This document shows positions 25,673 to 34,695 of a DNA stretch of 64,000 bases, in pieces. Numbering within the stretch: the first letter of the stretch is position 1; every line of letters begins with the position of its first letter. The position numbers and the translations under genes were made by a program. Source of the stretch: Caballeronia glebae. GTDB taxonomy: Bacteria; Pseudomonadota; Gammaproteobacteria; Burkholderiales; Burkholderiaceae. The stretch covers positions 1-64,000 of the forward strand of contig NZ_FCOJ02000008.1 in assembly GCF_001545035.1 (NCBI RefSeq), read 5' to 3'. The notes below the pieces were generated by a model. That model had not been told where the DNA came from and ran no database searches. It was given only the letters and a program-made list of their open reading frames with translations.

Positions 25673-26377
25673 GTGACCGTTTCCACGACTTCCCGCTGGA
25701 TCGACATTCCGGCCGATGGCGACAGCTTCCAGGGCTACCTCGCGCTGCCCAAGACGGGCGCCGGACCCGCCGTGATCATCCTGCAGGAGATCTTCGGCGT
25801 GAACGGCCACATTCGCAGCGTCGCCGATCAATACGCCGCCGATGGCTACATCGCTCTCGCGCCCGATGTCTTCTGGCGCACGCAACCGCGCGTCGAACTG
25901 GGCTACGAAGGCGCGGATCGCGAAAAGGCGATGGAACTGCTGCAAAAGACGAAGCTCGACGCCGCCGTGGCCGACGTCGGCGCAGCGGCCAAGGCGCTGC
26001 GCGCGCTGCCCGAAGTGACGGGCAAGGTTGCCGCGATCGGCTACTGCTTCGGTGGCCGGCTCGCGTATCTCGCGGCGGCTGAAGGTTCGGTGGATGCGGC
26101 GGTCGCCTATTACGGCGGCGGCATTCAGAACGCGCTCGACAAGGCCGATCAGGTCAAGGTGCCGATGCAATTCCACTACGGCGAACTCGACGCGCACATT
26201 CCCGTCGACGCGGTGGATGCCGTGCGCCAGAAGTTCGCGGGCCGCAAGGATTCAGAACTGTATGTCTACGCGCAAGCCGATCACGGTTTCAACTGCGGCG
26301 ATCGCGCGTCGTATAACGCGAAGGGGTCGGCGCTCGCGCACGGACGCACGCTGACCTTCCTCGGCGCGCATCTGTAA
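25673..26377 (+). CDS. Dienelactone hydrolase family protein
   Basis: The 234-aa alpha/beta hydrolase carries the DLH signs: ILQEIFGVNGHIRSVAD, nucleophile Cys in GYCFGGRLAY, Asp in GELDAHIP and His in ADHGFNC. The Cys-Asp-His triad is intact. It may act on dienelactones from aromatic degradation or on other small lactones and esters; no catabolic partners are adjacent. GTG 25673 is preceded by AAGGAG at good spacing; the frame upstream is Arg/Lys-rich and probably untranslated. Confidence 0.88.
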   Translation: MTVSTTSRWIDIPADGDSFQGYLALPKTGAGPAVIILQEIFGVNGHIRSVADQYAADGYIALAPDVFWRTQPRVELGYEGADREKAMELLQKTKLDAAVADVGAAAKALRALPEVTGKVAAIGYCFGGRLAYLAAAEGSVDAAVAYYGGGIQNALDKADQVKVPMQFHYGELDAHIPVDAVDAVRQKFAGRKDSELYVYAQADHGFNCGDRASYNAKGSALAHGRTLTFLGAHL

Positions 26378-26414
26378 GAGAAGTCTCTGGCGAGCGCGCC
26401 GACGAGCGCGCTTG

Positions 26415-26600
26415 CTATATCAGCGCGGGCAATCCTTCGACGAGCAGAAAGGCGGCAAGCACGCCCAGCAATGCGCCGAACACGCGCAGTGCGTTGTTCT
26501 TGAAGTGCGTCGCGCAGGGAATGGCCCCGAGGAACAGCGCGCCAGCCAGCGCCATCGGGATGATCAGTATGAAGTCGCCGATCGTGAAGTACGTCGTCAT
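26415..26600 (-). CDS. Small two-segment membrane protein
   Basis: The 61-aa product has two hydrophobic segments (FILIIPMALAGALFLGAI and VFGALLGVLAAFLLVEGLPA) separated by a short basic loop with HFKNNA. ATG 26600 has GGGAG at good spacing. Function is unknown; the clean transmembrane pattern and ribosome site support a real gene. Confidence 0.6.
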   Translation of the reverse strand: MTTYFTIGDFILIIPMALAGALFLGAIPCATHFKNNALRVFGALLGVLAAFLLVEGLPALI

Positions 26601-26838
26601 GGTGCGTCTCCCTTCGTCCTGCTTCTGGCTTCATGGTCGCCTGCCGAAAAGCTGCATCGACGATTCGAGTATAGGCGGCGCCACCGAAGGCGTCGGCCGA
26701 ACTTCGTGCGACGCGACACCACGACGATGTACGAAACCCTTACGCGACAAGCGCTTACGCGCGCTTTCTTTTAAGCGAACGCGGAAAAACCCTTAGTTTC
26801 GTCTTATTTCAGTCGGCTTTCGATTTCTCATGCATTTC

Positions 26839-28065
26839 TCATGCAACACCGCGCTCGCGCCGGTCGAGATACACGGCGCCCGCCAGTCCGACGAGCAGCA
26901 GCGCGCCGATCAGCCCGGCGACGCCCTTCCATCCGAACGCGGTCCAGAAGTGTCCGCCGTACGATCCGATCAAACTCGATCCGACGTAATACGCGAGCAG
27001 ATAAAGCGCGGCCGCCTGCCCTTTCGCCTGGCTTGCTAGCCGCCCGACCCAGCCGCTCGCAACCGAGTGGCCCGCGAAGAAGCCGAACGTGAGGCACGCG
27101 ATTCCCGCGATGATCACCGAGAGCGTGTTCGACAAGGTCAGCGCAATGCCGAACATCATCAGGACGAGACTCGCGATCAGCACGCGGCCGCGCCCGAAGA
27201 CATCGGCCATTTTGCCGGACCACGGCGACGCAACAACGCCCGTCAGATACACGGTGAAGATCGCCCCGATCTGCGTCTGATTCAGTTGAAACGGCGCGCC
27301 CAGCAGCCGATATCCGACGTAGTTATAGAGCGTGACGAAGCTGCCCATCAGCACGAAGCCGATGAGGAACAGAAACGGCAAACCGCGATGCCGCAGATGC
27401 CCGGCAAGCGAGCGCCGATGATGCGCGAACCCGACGCCGCGCCTTGGCCTGAAGCGTCGCGACGGCGGCAGCAGCGAACGGAAAGCGAGCGTGGCGAGCA
27501 AGCCCAGCAATCCGATTCCGGCAATCGCGACGCGCCAGCCGAAGAGATCCGCGAGAATCCCGCTGATCACACGCCCGGCCATGCCGCCGATGGCCGTCCC
27601 GCCGACATATAGGCCCATCGCGAGGCCGAGCCCTTCCGGATGCACTTCCTCCGCAAGATACGCCATCGCGACCGCAGGCACGCCGCCGAGCGCGAAGCCT
27701 TCGAGCGCGCGCACGACGAGCAGCGCGTGCCAGTCCGGGAGCACGGCGGCGATCACCGTGAGCACCGACGAAGCAAGCAGCGAAAGCGTCATCAGCCTGT
27801 GGCGGCTCCAGCTTTCCGAGGCGAATCCCGCGATGAAAATCGCGATCGCGAGCGCCGCCGTGCTCACCGAAACCGCGAGCGCGCTGACGGCCGGACTGAC
27901 GCCGAACGCCTTCGTGAACTCGGGAAGCAACGGCTGCACGCAATACAGCAACGAAAAGGTCGCATAACCGGCGAACAGCAACGCAAGCGAAGCGCGCCAG
28001 TAAGCACGCGAGCCGCGTTCGAGATACGGCGCGGCGTCGGCGGGCTGGTTTGCACTGGCATCCAC
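26839..28065 (-). CDS. MFS transporter (YnfM-like)
   Basis: The 408-aa protein shows twelve hydrophobic segments and motifs of the YnfM-type MFS group: LLYCVQPLLPEFTKAFGVSP, ALEGFALGGVPAVAMAYLAEE, YNYVGYRLLGAPF and ASGWVGRLA. Such proteins export arabinose-like sugars or drugs; the substrate here is unknown. GTG 28065 is used, with GGAG nine bases upstream. The frame continues upstream, but that part reads as non-coding. Confidence 0.87.
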   Translation of the reverse strand: MDASANQPADAAPYLERGSRAYWRASLALLFAGYATFSLLYCVQPLLPEFTKAFGVSPAVSALAVSVSTAALAIAIFIAGFASESWSRHRLMTLSLLASSVLTVIAAVLPDWHALLVVRALEGFALGGVPAVAMAYLAEEVHPEGLGLAMGLYVGGTAIGGMAGRVISGILADLFGWRVAIAGIGLLGLLATLAFRSLLPPSRRFRPRRGVGFAHHRRSLAGHLRHRGLPFLFLIGFVLMGSFVTLYNYVGYRLLGAPFQLNQTQIGAIFTVYLTGVVASPWSGKMADVFGRGRVLIASLVLMMFGIALTLSNTLSVIIAGIACLTFGFFAGHSVASGWVGRLASQAKGQAAALYLLAYYVGSSLIGSYGGHFWTAFGWKGVAGLIGALLLVGLAGAVYLDRRERGVA

Positions 28066-28388
28066 GAATGAAGTCTCCGCTGAAAAACCTTCAACGATAC
28101 GCCGATAACCAGAGTTTTGCCTGATACGACAGACGCATTCCCGCGACGATCTCCAGTAATTACAGCCAGTCGTCTGCGATCGGCAACACAACGAGGCGAA
28201 TCGCGTCGCGCCGACGCGTCGCGATGCGCTAAAGTAAGAGCACAATCGTTCATGAAAGCCGCGCGTGCCGCGCTTCCCGCAACAAAGACGCGGCGATTGT
28301 CTGGTGCACGGGCCGTGAAAAGCTTGGTGCTTGGTGAAACATATGACCGGCGTTTCATTCCCAGCCGGCGCTGAAACGGGGATTCATC
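28066..28388. other. 323-bp intergenic gap, no gene seen
   Basis: This gap lies between divergent genes and must hold both promoters. An imperfect inverted repeat (ACCGGCG ... GCCGGCG) lies just before the 28389 start. Nothing else stands out. Confidence 0.4.
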
Positions 28389-28601
28389 ATGCAAATCGGT
28401 TCGATTGTCCGCTCCGTCCATATTGCCGTGCCTCAGGGCGCGCGCGGCATCGTCATGCGCATTCTCGGCGACATGGCGATGGTCGCCTGGTACGAGGGCG
28501 AGCCCGGCGTGACCAAACTGCTCAACACGGAGCCGTTCTTTCTCACAGACCTGATCGATACGGGCGATGTCGTGCGCCCGTCCAACACGGTCGTGCACTG
28601 A
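28389..28601 (+). CDS. Small conserved-looking hypothetical protein
   Basis: The 70-aa product (MQIGSIVRSVHIAVPQG, GARGIVMRILGDMAMVAW, LLNTEPFFLTDLIDTGDVV) reads like a small beta-rich domain, KOW/SH3-like in rhythm, with balanced composition and no signal peptide. Frame quality and position 46 bases before srkA suggest a real gene, perhaps co-transcribed. I do not recognise a family. Confidence 0.6.
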   Translation: MQIGSIVRSVHIAVPQGARGIVMRILGDMAMVAWYEGEPGVTKLLNTEPFFLTDLIDTGDVVRPSNTVVH

Positions 28602-28646
28602 GAAGCGACGCGCAAGCAACGCGCGTCATTGCGGCACAATGCCGGG

Positions 28647-29678
28647 ATGAACTCAATTCATCCCGATTCCCAGGGCGCGCCCGCCGACGACGCGCCGCCC
28701 TTCTCCGGCCTCACGCCCGAGTGCGTGCTCGATGCGCTCGACAGCGTGTTGATGCCCACGGGCGCGCGCACCGACGGCCGCCTGCTGCCGCTCAACAGCT
28801 ACGAAAACCGCGTCTATCAGGTGGGCGTCGAGGACGGCCCGCCGGTCGTCGCGAAGTTCTATCGGCCGAAACGCTGGTCGAATGCGGCGATCCTCGAAGA
28901 GCACGCGTTCGTCGCGAGCCTCGTCGCGTGCGAGATTCCGGCGGTGCCGGCGCGCGTGCTCGAAGGCGCGACGCTGCACGAATTCGACGGCTATCGCTTT
29001 TCCATCTTCGAGCGGCGTGGCGGACGCGCGCCCGATCTCGATCGCAGCGACACGCTCGAATGGCTCGGGCGCTTCATCGGACGGATTCACGCCGTGGGCG
29101 CGGTCGAGCCATATCGCGAACGGCCGACGCTCGACATCGAAACCTTCGGCTACGAGCCGCGCGAGTTTCTGCTGACGCACGGCTTCATTCCCGCCAACGT
29201 GCGCGAAGCGTGGGAAACCGTCGTGACGATGGCGCTCGATGGCGTCGCGCAATGCTTCGAGCGCGCGGGCGACGTGCGGCATTTGCGTCTGCATGGCGAC
29301 TGCCATCCGAGCAACGTGTTGTGGACCGACGCGGGTCCGCATTTCGTCGATTTCGACGATAGCCGCATGGCCCCGGCGATTCAGGACTTGTGGCTGCTGC
29401 TGCCCGCCGGCCGCGCCGATGCATCGCGCGCGCTAACCGATCTGCTCGCCGGATACGAAGATTTCTGCGATTTCGATCCGCGCGAATTGCATCTGGTCGA
29501 AGCGCTGCGCACGCTGCGGCTGATTCACTATTCGGCGTGGCTCGCGCGCCGCTGGAACGATCCCGCGTTCCCCGCCGCCTTTCCGTGGTTCAACACGCAA
29601 CGCTACTGGGAAGACCGCATCCTCGAATTACGCGAACAAGTCGGCGCGATGCAGGAAGGCCCGCTCTGGCCCGTCTGA
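28647..29678 (+). CDS. srkA: Stress response kinase SrkA (RdoA/YihE)
   Basis: The 343-aa protein is an APH-type kinase: PLNSYENRVYQVGVEDG near the N-terminus, VVAKFYRPKRWS with the ATP-binding Lys, RLHGDCHPSNVLW catalytic loop and FVDFDDSRMAPAIQD metal site. This is the SrkA/RdoA pattern, a Ser/Thr kinase protecting cells under envelope and oxidative stress. ATG 28647 follows GCCGGG. Length is normal. Confidence 0.9.
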   Translation: MNSIHPDSQGAPADDAPPFSGLTPECVLDALDSVLMPTGARTDGRLLPLNSYENRVYQVGVEDGPPVVAKFYRPKRWSNAAILEEHAFVASLVACEIPAVPARVLEGATLHEFDGYRFSIFERRGGRAPDLDRSDTLEWLGRFIGRIHAVGAVEPYRERPTLDIETFGYEPREFLLTHGFIPANVREAWETVVTMALDGVAQCFERAGDVRHLRLHGDCHPSNVLWTDAGPHFVDFDDSRMAPAIQDLWLLLPAGRADASRALTDLLAGYEDFCDFDPRELHLVEALRTLRLIHYSAWLARRWNDPAFPAAFPWFNTQRYWEDRILELREQVGAMQEGPLWPV

Positions 29679-29744
29679 AATTTTTTGTGACATTCCCGGG
29701 CTGTCAGGTAATCGCAAAGCGTTGAAAAGCGCTTTCGGGCGTGT

Positions 29745-29763
29745 AATGATAACAATTCTCATT
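29745..29763 (+). promoter_or_regulatory. Fur-box-like site before PepSY gene
   Basis: AATGATAACAATTCTCATT is a near-palindromic 19-mer close to the Fur consensus, 93 bp before the PepSY membrane gene. It implies iron repression of that gene. Confidence 0.7.
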
Positions 29764-29855
29764 TGCTCGCGTTTCACCGATCGCCGCGCACCTGCTCGCG
29801 TCTAGCCGATCGGGGCGCGGCTTTGCCTGCCAACGCCCCAATTCTGGAGAGACGC

Positions 29856-30584
29856 GTGAACGCGCCTGAAACCCTCAATACGCCGCCGTCCGCGACGAGC
29901 GGCCCGACGCATTACCGTCCGCACGGGCGCCTTATCGACGATGCCGAGCAGTTTGTCCGCAAAAATCGCTCGCGCCGCTCGACTTTTTTGAAGTGGCTGC
30001 GCAAAGTGCATGGCTGGGTCGGTTTATGGGGCGCGCTGCTGGGCTTGCTGTTCGGCACGACGGGTTTTCTGCTGAATCACCGCGCGCCGCCGCTGCGCAT
30101 CTCGACCGGCGAGCCGCAGGTTTCGCAAATGCAAATGCCGCTGCCCGCCGAAGGCTTCAAAACGCCGCGCGACATGGGCGCGTGGCTGAAGAAGGAACTG
30201 AAGATCGAAGGAAATCTCGGACGCGCGCGCAAAGAGCCGGCGCATCCGGTCGGCTGGGGCGACAAGAGCGCGATGCAGCCGGAGCAATGGTCGGTGACGG
30301 TGGCATCGCCGGGCGGCAGCGTGATGGCGGAGTATTGGGTCGGCAACAACTTCGTGTCGGTGAAGCGCACCGAAAACACCTTCCTCGCGATGATGACCAA
30401 CCTGCACAAGGGCGTCGGCCTGAGCGTGGGCTGGGTGCTGCTCATCGATACGTTCGCGGGCAGCATCATCCTGCTGTCGCTCACGGGCGTGCTGCTGTGG
30501 ACCGAGCTGAACAAGAAGCGCACGGCGGGCGTGGTGATCGTGGCTGCGTCGCTGATTGCGGCGATCGTTTGCGGGTTGATCTGA
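29856..30584 (+). CDS. PepSY-associated membrane protein
   Basis: The 242-aa protein has a first membrane helix after RKVHGWVGLWGALLGLLFG, a periplasmic domain (ISTGEPQVSQMQMPLP ... VSVKRTENTFLAM), the NLHKGVGLSVGWVLLIDTFAG helix with conserved His, and a last helix at the C-terminus. This is the PepSY_TM pattern found in iron-siderophore reductase systems. GTG 29856 is preceded by GGAGAG. It is convergent with a second PepSY gene, 29 bases apart, and lies behind a Fur-like site. Confidence 0.8.
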   Translation: MNAPETLNTPPSATSGPTHYRPHGRLIDDAEQFVRKNRSRRSTFLKWLRKVHGWVGLWGALLGLLFGTTGFLLNHRAPPLRISTGEPQVSQMQMPLPAEGFKTPRDMGAWLKKELKIEGNLGRARKEPAHPVGWGDKSAMQPEQWSVTVASPGGSVMAEYWVGNNFVSVKRTENTFLAMMTNLHKGVGLSVGWVLLIDTFAGSIILLSLTGVLLWTELNKKRTAGVVIVAASLIAAIVCGLI

Positions 30585-30613
30585 GCGCCGGGCAATGAAC
30601 GCCGGGCCGCCGG

Positions 30614-31834
30614 TCACGCGGCCCGCTTCGCCTTTCCCTTGCGCGGGTTATGCCGCGTCAGCCACAGATAAAGCCCGCTCCCGAGCACGACGATCGTCAG
30701 CACGTCGAACGCGGCCCAGAAAATCTTCAGCGGCATCCCTCCGAAATCGCCGAAATGCAGCGGCTGCGAGCCGAGCAGCACTTTCAGATACCACGGCAGT
30801 TCGCGTGAATCCGTGAGCGCACCCGTCGATGCATCGACGAGCACGGGCCGCATGATCCGGCTCGTGAGAATGCCGTCGCCACGCATCCACACGGCATAGT
30901 GATGCGGGCTTGCAAAGCGCGTCCCCGGAAACGCGACGAACGATGGAATCATGTCCGGCGCGACGCGTTGCGCGGTGTTCACGGCAGCGTCGATGGAAGC
31001 GCGCACGACGACCGGCGGCTTTCCCCGATACGGCGCGACCATCTGCGCGAGCTGATCGCTGCGCCACGCGTCGAGCATGAGATCGGCGAGCGTGTTGATC
31101 GAGCCCGTCACGCCGACGAGGAGCGCCCACGCGAGCGTCAACATGCCGATGGCGTTATGCCAGTCGAGCCACACGATGCGCCGCTTCTTCTTCAGACGCA
31201 CACGCCCCAGCCCGACTTTGCGCCAGAACGGCAGATACACGACGACGCCCGACACGATCGCCGCGAGAAACACGACGCCCATCGCGCCGAGAAAGAGCTT
31301 GCCGAAAAGTCCGGCGAACATGTCGACGTGCAACTTCAGCAGCACGAACTTGAGCGAGCCTTTGCCCGGCGGCATGCCGAGCGGCCGCGCTGTGCGTGCA
31401 TCGACGGTCGTGCTGAGCGTATCGTCGGGCGGCGTGTCCGCCTCGGGCGCGGTGACGACGATGGGCTGAAGCGGATCGTCCGGCTCCCAGATCATGTATT
31501 GCGGCACGTGGTCGGGATGCTCGTTCAGCGCCGCGCGCAGCACCGCGTCGTAGCTCGCGCGCGCATTCGCCTGCGATGCGGGCAGCGCGGGCGCTTCGAT
31601 CGCGTCGCCGGTGAGGATGTCCAGCTCGTGGCCGAACACGAGCGGCAAGCCGGTCAGACACAGCAGCAACATGAACGCCGTGCACACGAGGCTCGTCCAG
31701 CGATGCACGATCGACCACGCGCGAAACGCGCGCTGGCCCTTGTGACGTTTGTTCGCGGAAGAGCGTGAATCAGGCGATGCTTCGGCGCGAGCGGCTGCGC
31801 GCCGGTCATCGCCGGTCAGAAACTTGCCAGGCAT
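30614..31834 (-). CDS. PepSY domain membrane protein, probable siderophore-iron reductase
   Basis: The 406-aa protein has four membrane helices in the PepSY_TM order: IVHRWTSLVCTAFMLLLCLTG, GLFGKLFLGAMGVVFLAAIVSG, WLDWHNAIGMLTLAWALLVG and a last helix near VLTIVVLGSGLYLWLT. Conserved His in HRW, KLHVDMF and DWHNA are candidate haem ligands. Such proteins reduce ferric siderophores at the inner membrane. It faces the other PepSY gene and has its own Fur-like site upstream (31895-31913), so both likely respond to iron. Confidence 0.87.
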   Translation of the reverse strand: MPGKFLTGDDRRAAARAEASPDSRSSANKRHKGQRAFRAWSIVHRWTSLVCTAFMLLLCLTGLPLVFGHELDILTGDAIEAPALPASQANARASYDAVLRAALNEHPDHVPQYMIWEPDDPLQPIVVTAPEADTPPDDTLSTTVDARTARPLGMPPGKGSLKFVLLKLHVDMFAGLFGKLFLGAMGVVFLAAIVSGVVVYLPFWRKVGLGRVRLKKKRRIVWLDWHNAIGMLTLAWALLVGVTGSINTLADLMLDAWRSDQLAQMVAPYRGKPPVVVRASIDAAVNTAQRVAPDMIPSFVAFPGTRFASPHHYAVWMRGDGILTSRIMRPVLVDASTGALTDSRELPWYLKVLLGSQPLHFGDFGGMPLKIFWAAFDVLTIVVLGSGLYLWLTRHNPRKGKAKRAA

Positions 31835-31894
31835 TCGATGAAAACGTTGGGCTGAAAGAGGAAAACGGCTTTGCGCCGACTAGACCGCCCGCGC

Positions 31895-31913
31895 AAATGA
31901 GAACGATTATTAT
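31895..31913 (-). promoter_or_regulatory. Fur-box-like site before second PepSY gene
   Basis: AAATGAGAACGATTATTAT (plus strand) matches the Fur consensus well and lies about 60 bp upstream of the leftward PepSY gene start at 31834. Confidence 0.7.
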
Positions 31914-31964
31914 ATAGATCCGACGTCCGCGCAGACCGCGTCTCGTCAGCTTTTTGTAATAAAT

Positions 31965-32984
31965 TCAGACGCCGCAGGCTTCGCCCTTTCCCGCCACCTC
32001 GCGCGCCGCTTTCGCGCCTTCGACCTGCAACAGTTCGGGCAGCGACACGCCGTTCTTCGCCGCCGTCACTTCGGCGAGAATCGACACCGCGATTTCCGGC
32101 GGCGTCCTGCTGCCGATATAAATGCCCACCGGCCCATGCAGCCGCGCGAGTTCGGCCTCGCTGAGATCGAACTCCTTCAAGCGCTCGCGCCGCGCCGCGT
32201 TGTTGCGCCGCGAACCCAGCGCGCCGACGTAGAACGCGGGCGTTTTCAACGCTTCCATCAGCGCGAGATCGTCGAGCTTGGGATCGTGCGTGAGGGCGAT
32301 CACCGCGCAGCGCTCGTCGAGTTTCATGTCCATTACCGTGTCGTCCGGCATGGTTCGCACGATCGTCGTGCCCGGCACGTTCCACTCCTCGGTGTATTCC
32401 TCGCGCGGATCGCACACGGTCACCTGATAATCCAGCCCAACCGCGATATTGCACAGATAGCGCGACAATTGCCCCGCGCCGATCACCAGCATGCGATAGC
32501 GCGGACCGTGAATCGTCAGGAGCCGGTCGTCGTCGAAGAGGACGCCGTCGGTGGCCTGCGCCGGTTCGAGGTGCGCGCGGCCGGTCGCCATGTCGAGCGT
32601 GCGCGCGACGAGCCTGCCGCTTTCCACCGCCGCGCACAGTTCGGCGATGCCGCTCGCCATCGTCAAAGGCTCCAGCACGAGTTGAATCGTGCCGCCGCAC
32701 GGCAAGCCGAAGCGATGCGCCTCTTCCGCGCTGATGCCGTACTTCACCGCTTCCGGCTTCGTCTGCTCGATGCCCCGCTGCCGCACGCGATCGATGAGAT
32801 CGTCCTCGATGCAGCCGCCCGACACCGAGCCGACGACGTGCCCATCGTCACGCACGGCAAGCATCGCGCCTTCGGGTCTCGGCGACGAGCCCCACGTTTT
32901 CACGACCGTCACGAGCAGCACGCGATGTCCCTCTTCGAGCCATCGCGCGCTGTTCTTCAGGACTTCGAGATCCACGCTGTCCAT
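31965..32984 (-). CDS. XdhC/CoxF family molybdenum-cofactor maturation protein
   Basis: The 339-aa protein has the XdhC_CoxI N-terminal region (VTVVKTWGSSPRPEGAMLAV, GSVSGGCIEDDLI, FGLPCGGTIQLVLEP) and a C-terminal Rossmann domain (MLVIGAGQLSRYLCNIAVGL, YVGALGSRRNNAARRERL, PVGIYIGSRTPPEIAVSI). XdhC binds molybdenum cofactor, promotes its sulfuration and inserts it into the large subunit. It is the last gene of the cox-like operon and overlaps coxG by 28 bases. Confidence 0.9.
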   Translation of the reverse strand: MDSVDLEVLKNSARWLEEGHRVLLVTVVKTWGSSPRPEGAMLAVRDDGHVVGSVSGGCIEDDLIDRVRQRGIEQTKPEAVKYGISAEEAHRFGLPCGGTIQLVLEPLTMASGIAELCAAVESGRLVARTLDMATGRAHLEPAQATDGVLFDDDRLLTIHGPRYRMLVIGAGQLSRYLCNIAVGLDYQVTVCDPREEYTEEWNVPGTTIVRTMPDDTVMDMKLDERCAVIALTHDPKLDDLALMEALKTPAFYVGALGSRRNNAARRERLKEFDLSEAELARLHGPVGIYIGSRTPPEIAVSILAEVTAAKNGVSLPELLQVEGAKAAREVAGKGEACGV

Positions 32985-33517
32985 GATTTCTTTCCCTTTT
33001 CCTTCGCTTCCTGTGCTTCCTGCCCTTCCCCGCCGCTTTCGTCCCCGGCGGCCACATCCTGCGATTCCTGCCCGCCTTGCAACTGCGCACCGAATCGCTT
33101 GAAGAATTCTCCCGCGATCTTACGCGCCGCGCCGTCGACGAGCCGCGAGCCGATTTGCGCGAGCTTGCCGCCCACCTGCGCGTTCGCGGTGTAGCTGAGC
33201 TTCGTCGTGTCGGCTTCGTCGCCGGGTTCGAGATTCACGGTCGCGCTGCCCTTGCTGAAGCCGGCCGCGCCGCCCTGTCCTTCGAACACGATCGTGTAAG
33301 TATGCGGGGCGTCGATATTCGTGAGTTCCATTCTGCCCTTGAAACGCGCCTTCACCGGACCGACCGCCGCCGTCATCGCGACGTTGTACGCGTTCTCGCC
33401 ATCGGCGTCGATGCTGTCGCAGCCGGGGATGCAGAGCTTCAGGATCGACGTGTCGTTCAGCGCTTCCCACGCGCGCGCCTGCGGCACGGGCAACGTGTGA
33501 GTTTCGGTCAGTTCCAT
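32957..33517 (-). CDS. coxG: CoxG-like SRPBCC protein
   Basis: The 186-aa protein shows the CO-dehydrogenase subunit G fold: PQARAWEALNDTSILKLCIP, GCDSID, VGPVKARFKGRMELTNI and AGFSKGSATVNLEP. CoxG is thought to anchor or recruit the enzyme to the membrane. A Glu/Gly/Lys-rich tail ends in KSWTAWISKS. It overlaps the xdhC start and the coxE stop, showing tight coupling. Confidence 0.88.
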   Translation of the reverse strand: MELTETHTLPVPQARAWEALNDTSILKLCIPGCDSIDADGENAYNVAMTAAVGPVKARFKGRMELTNIDAPHTYTIVFEGQGGAAGFSKGSATVNLEPGDEADTTKLSYTANAQVGGKLAQIGSRLVDGAARKIAGEFFKRFGAQLQGGQESQDVAAGDESGGEGQEAQEAKEKGKKSWTAWISKS

Positions 33518-34695
33518 TTCGTGTCTCCTTTGTGCCGTGACAGCGCAGCCAGTTCGGCTCCCACAGCGCCAAGGCTGTCGAGATTATGTGCCGCGAGCAT
33601 CGCATCGACGTGGGGAAGGATCGCGCGCACGCCTCGCGCGCGCGGCGTGAAATCGGCGAAGCGCAACAGCGGATTGAGCCACACGAGCCGATGCGCGAAG
33701 CGCTTGAGCCTTTGCATCTCGGCATCGAGCACATCGATGGCTTCGTGATCGAGGCCGTCGGTGACGAGCAGCACCGTTGCACGACCGGCCAGCACGCGCC
33801 GCGCCCAGCGCCGATTGAACTCAGCGAGCGTCGCGCCGATGCGCGTGCCGCCCGACCAGTCCGCCACGCTCTGTCCGAGCGCGGCGATCGCGACATCGGG
33901 ATCGCGTTCGCGCAAGGCGCGCGTTGCGTTCGTCAGTCGCGTGCCGAACAAGAAAACTTGCAGACGCTCGCGCGATTGCAAAAGCGCGTGGCAGAAGTAG
34001 AGCACGGCGCGCGAATAGGCGCTCATCGATCCGGAAATATCGAGCAGCAATACCAGCGGCGGCCGGCGCTCGACCGCCGCGCGATACTTCCACACGGTCC
34101 AGTCGCCGCCCGAGCGCACCGCATGACGCGCGCTCGCTTTCAGATCGGCGTGCGTGCCGCGCGAGGCCGCCTTCAGCCTGCGCGTCGGTTCGGTGGCGAG
34201 CGGCATGCGGTGCGCGCGAATCTGATGCCGCAGCGTGCGCCATTCGTCGGCACTGAGCGTGTCGAAATCGCGATGGCTCAGGCGTTCCTGCGCGCTGAAC
34301 GTGATGCGCGCGTGCGCCTCTTCCGGCTTCGATTCCGCCGCCTGCGCTTTCGACGATGCCGCCGCGCGCGTCGCCAACGCATCGGCGAGACGGTTGTTGC
34401 GTCTGGGCGGCGGCATGCCGCTCTTCACCTTCGGCAGCAACAGCGCGCGCAGTTTGCCTTCCCAGTCGGGATCGCGCCAGAAAAGATCGAACGCGGCATC
34501 GAAGATTTCGCGCTCGTCGCTTGCGTGGACGAGCAGGCACGCGAGCGTCGCGCGCACATCGTCGCGGCGATTCAGATCGACGAAGCGCAGCGCATCGAGC
34601 GCATCGACCGCGTGCGCCGGCGACATGCCAAGCCCCGCGCCGCGCAGGAGCCTCACGAAATGCACGACGTTGCGCGCGAACGGTTCCATCGTCAT
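33508..34695 (-). CDS. coxE: CoxE-like VWA domain protein
   Basis: The 395-aa protein has a helical N-terminal half and a C-terminal von Willebrand A domain with the MIDAS motif LLLDISGSMSAYSR, then SGGTRIGATLAEFN and LLVTDGLD. CoxE works with the MoxR ATPase (CoxD) to mature the copper- or sulfur-bearing active site. ATG 34695 overlaps the moxR stop (ATGA), the natural coupled start; upstream in-frame ATGs inside moxR are less likely. Confidence 0.88.
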   Translation of the reverse strand: MTMEPFARNVVHFVRLLRGAGLGMSPAHAVDALDALRFVDLNRRDDVRATLACLLVHASDEREIFDAAFDLFWRDPDWEGKLRALLLPKVKSGMPPPRRNNRLADALATRAAASSKAQAAESKPEEAHARITFSAQERLSHRDFDTLSADEWRTLRHQIRAHRMPLATEPTRRLKAASRGTHADLKASARHAVRSGGDWTVWKYRAAVERRPPLVLLLDISGSMSAYSRAVLYFCHALLQSRERLQVFLFGTRLTNATRALRERDPDVAIAALGQSVADWSGGTRIGATLAEFNRRWARRVLAGRATVLLVTDGLDHEAIDVLDAEMQRLKRFAHRLVWLNPLLRFADFTPRARGVRAILPHVDAMLAAHNLDSLGAVGAELAALSRHKGDTKWN

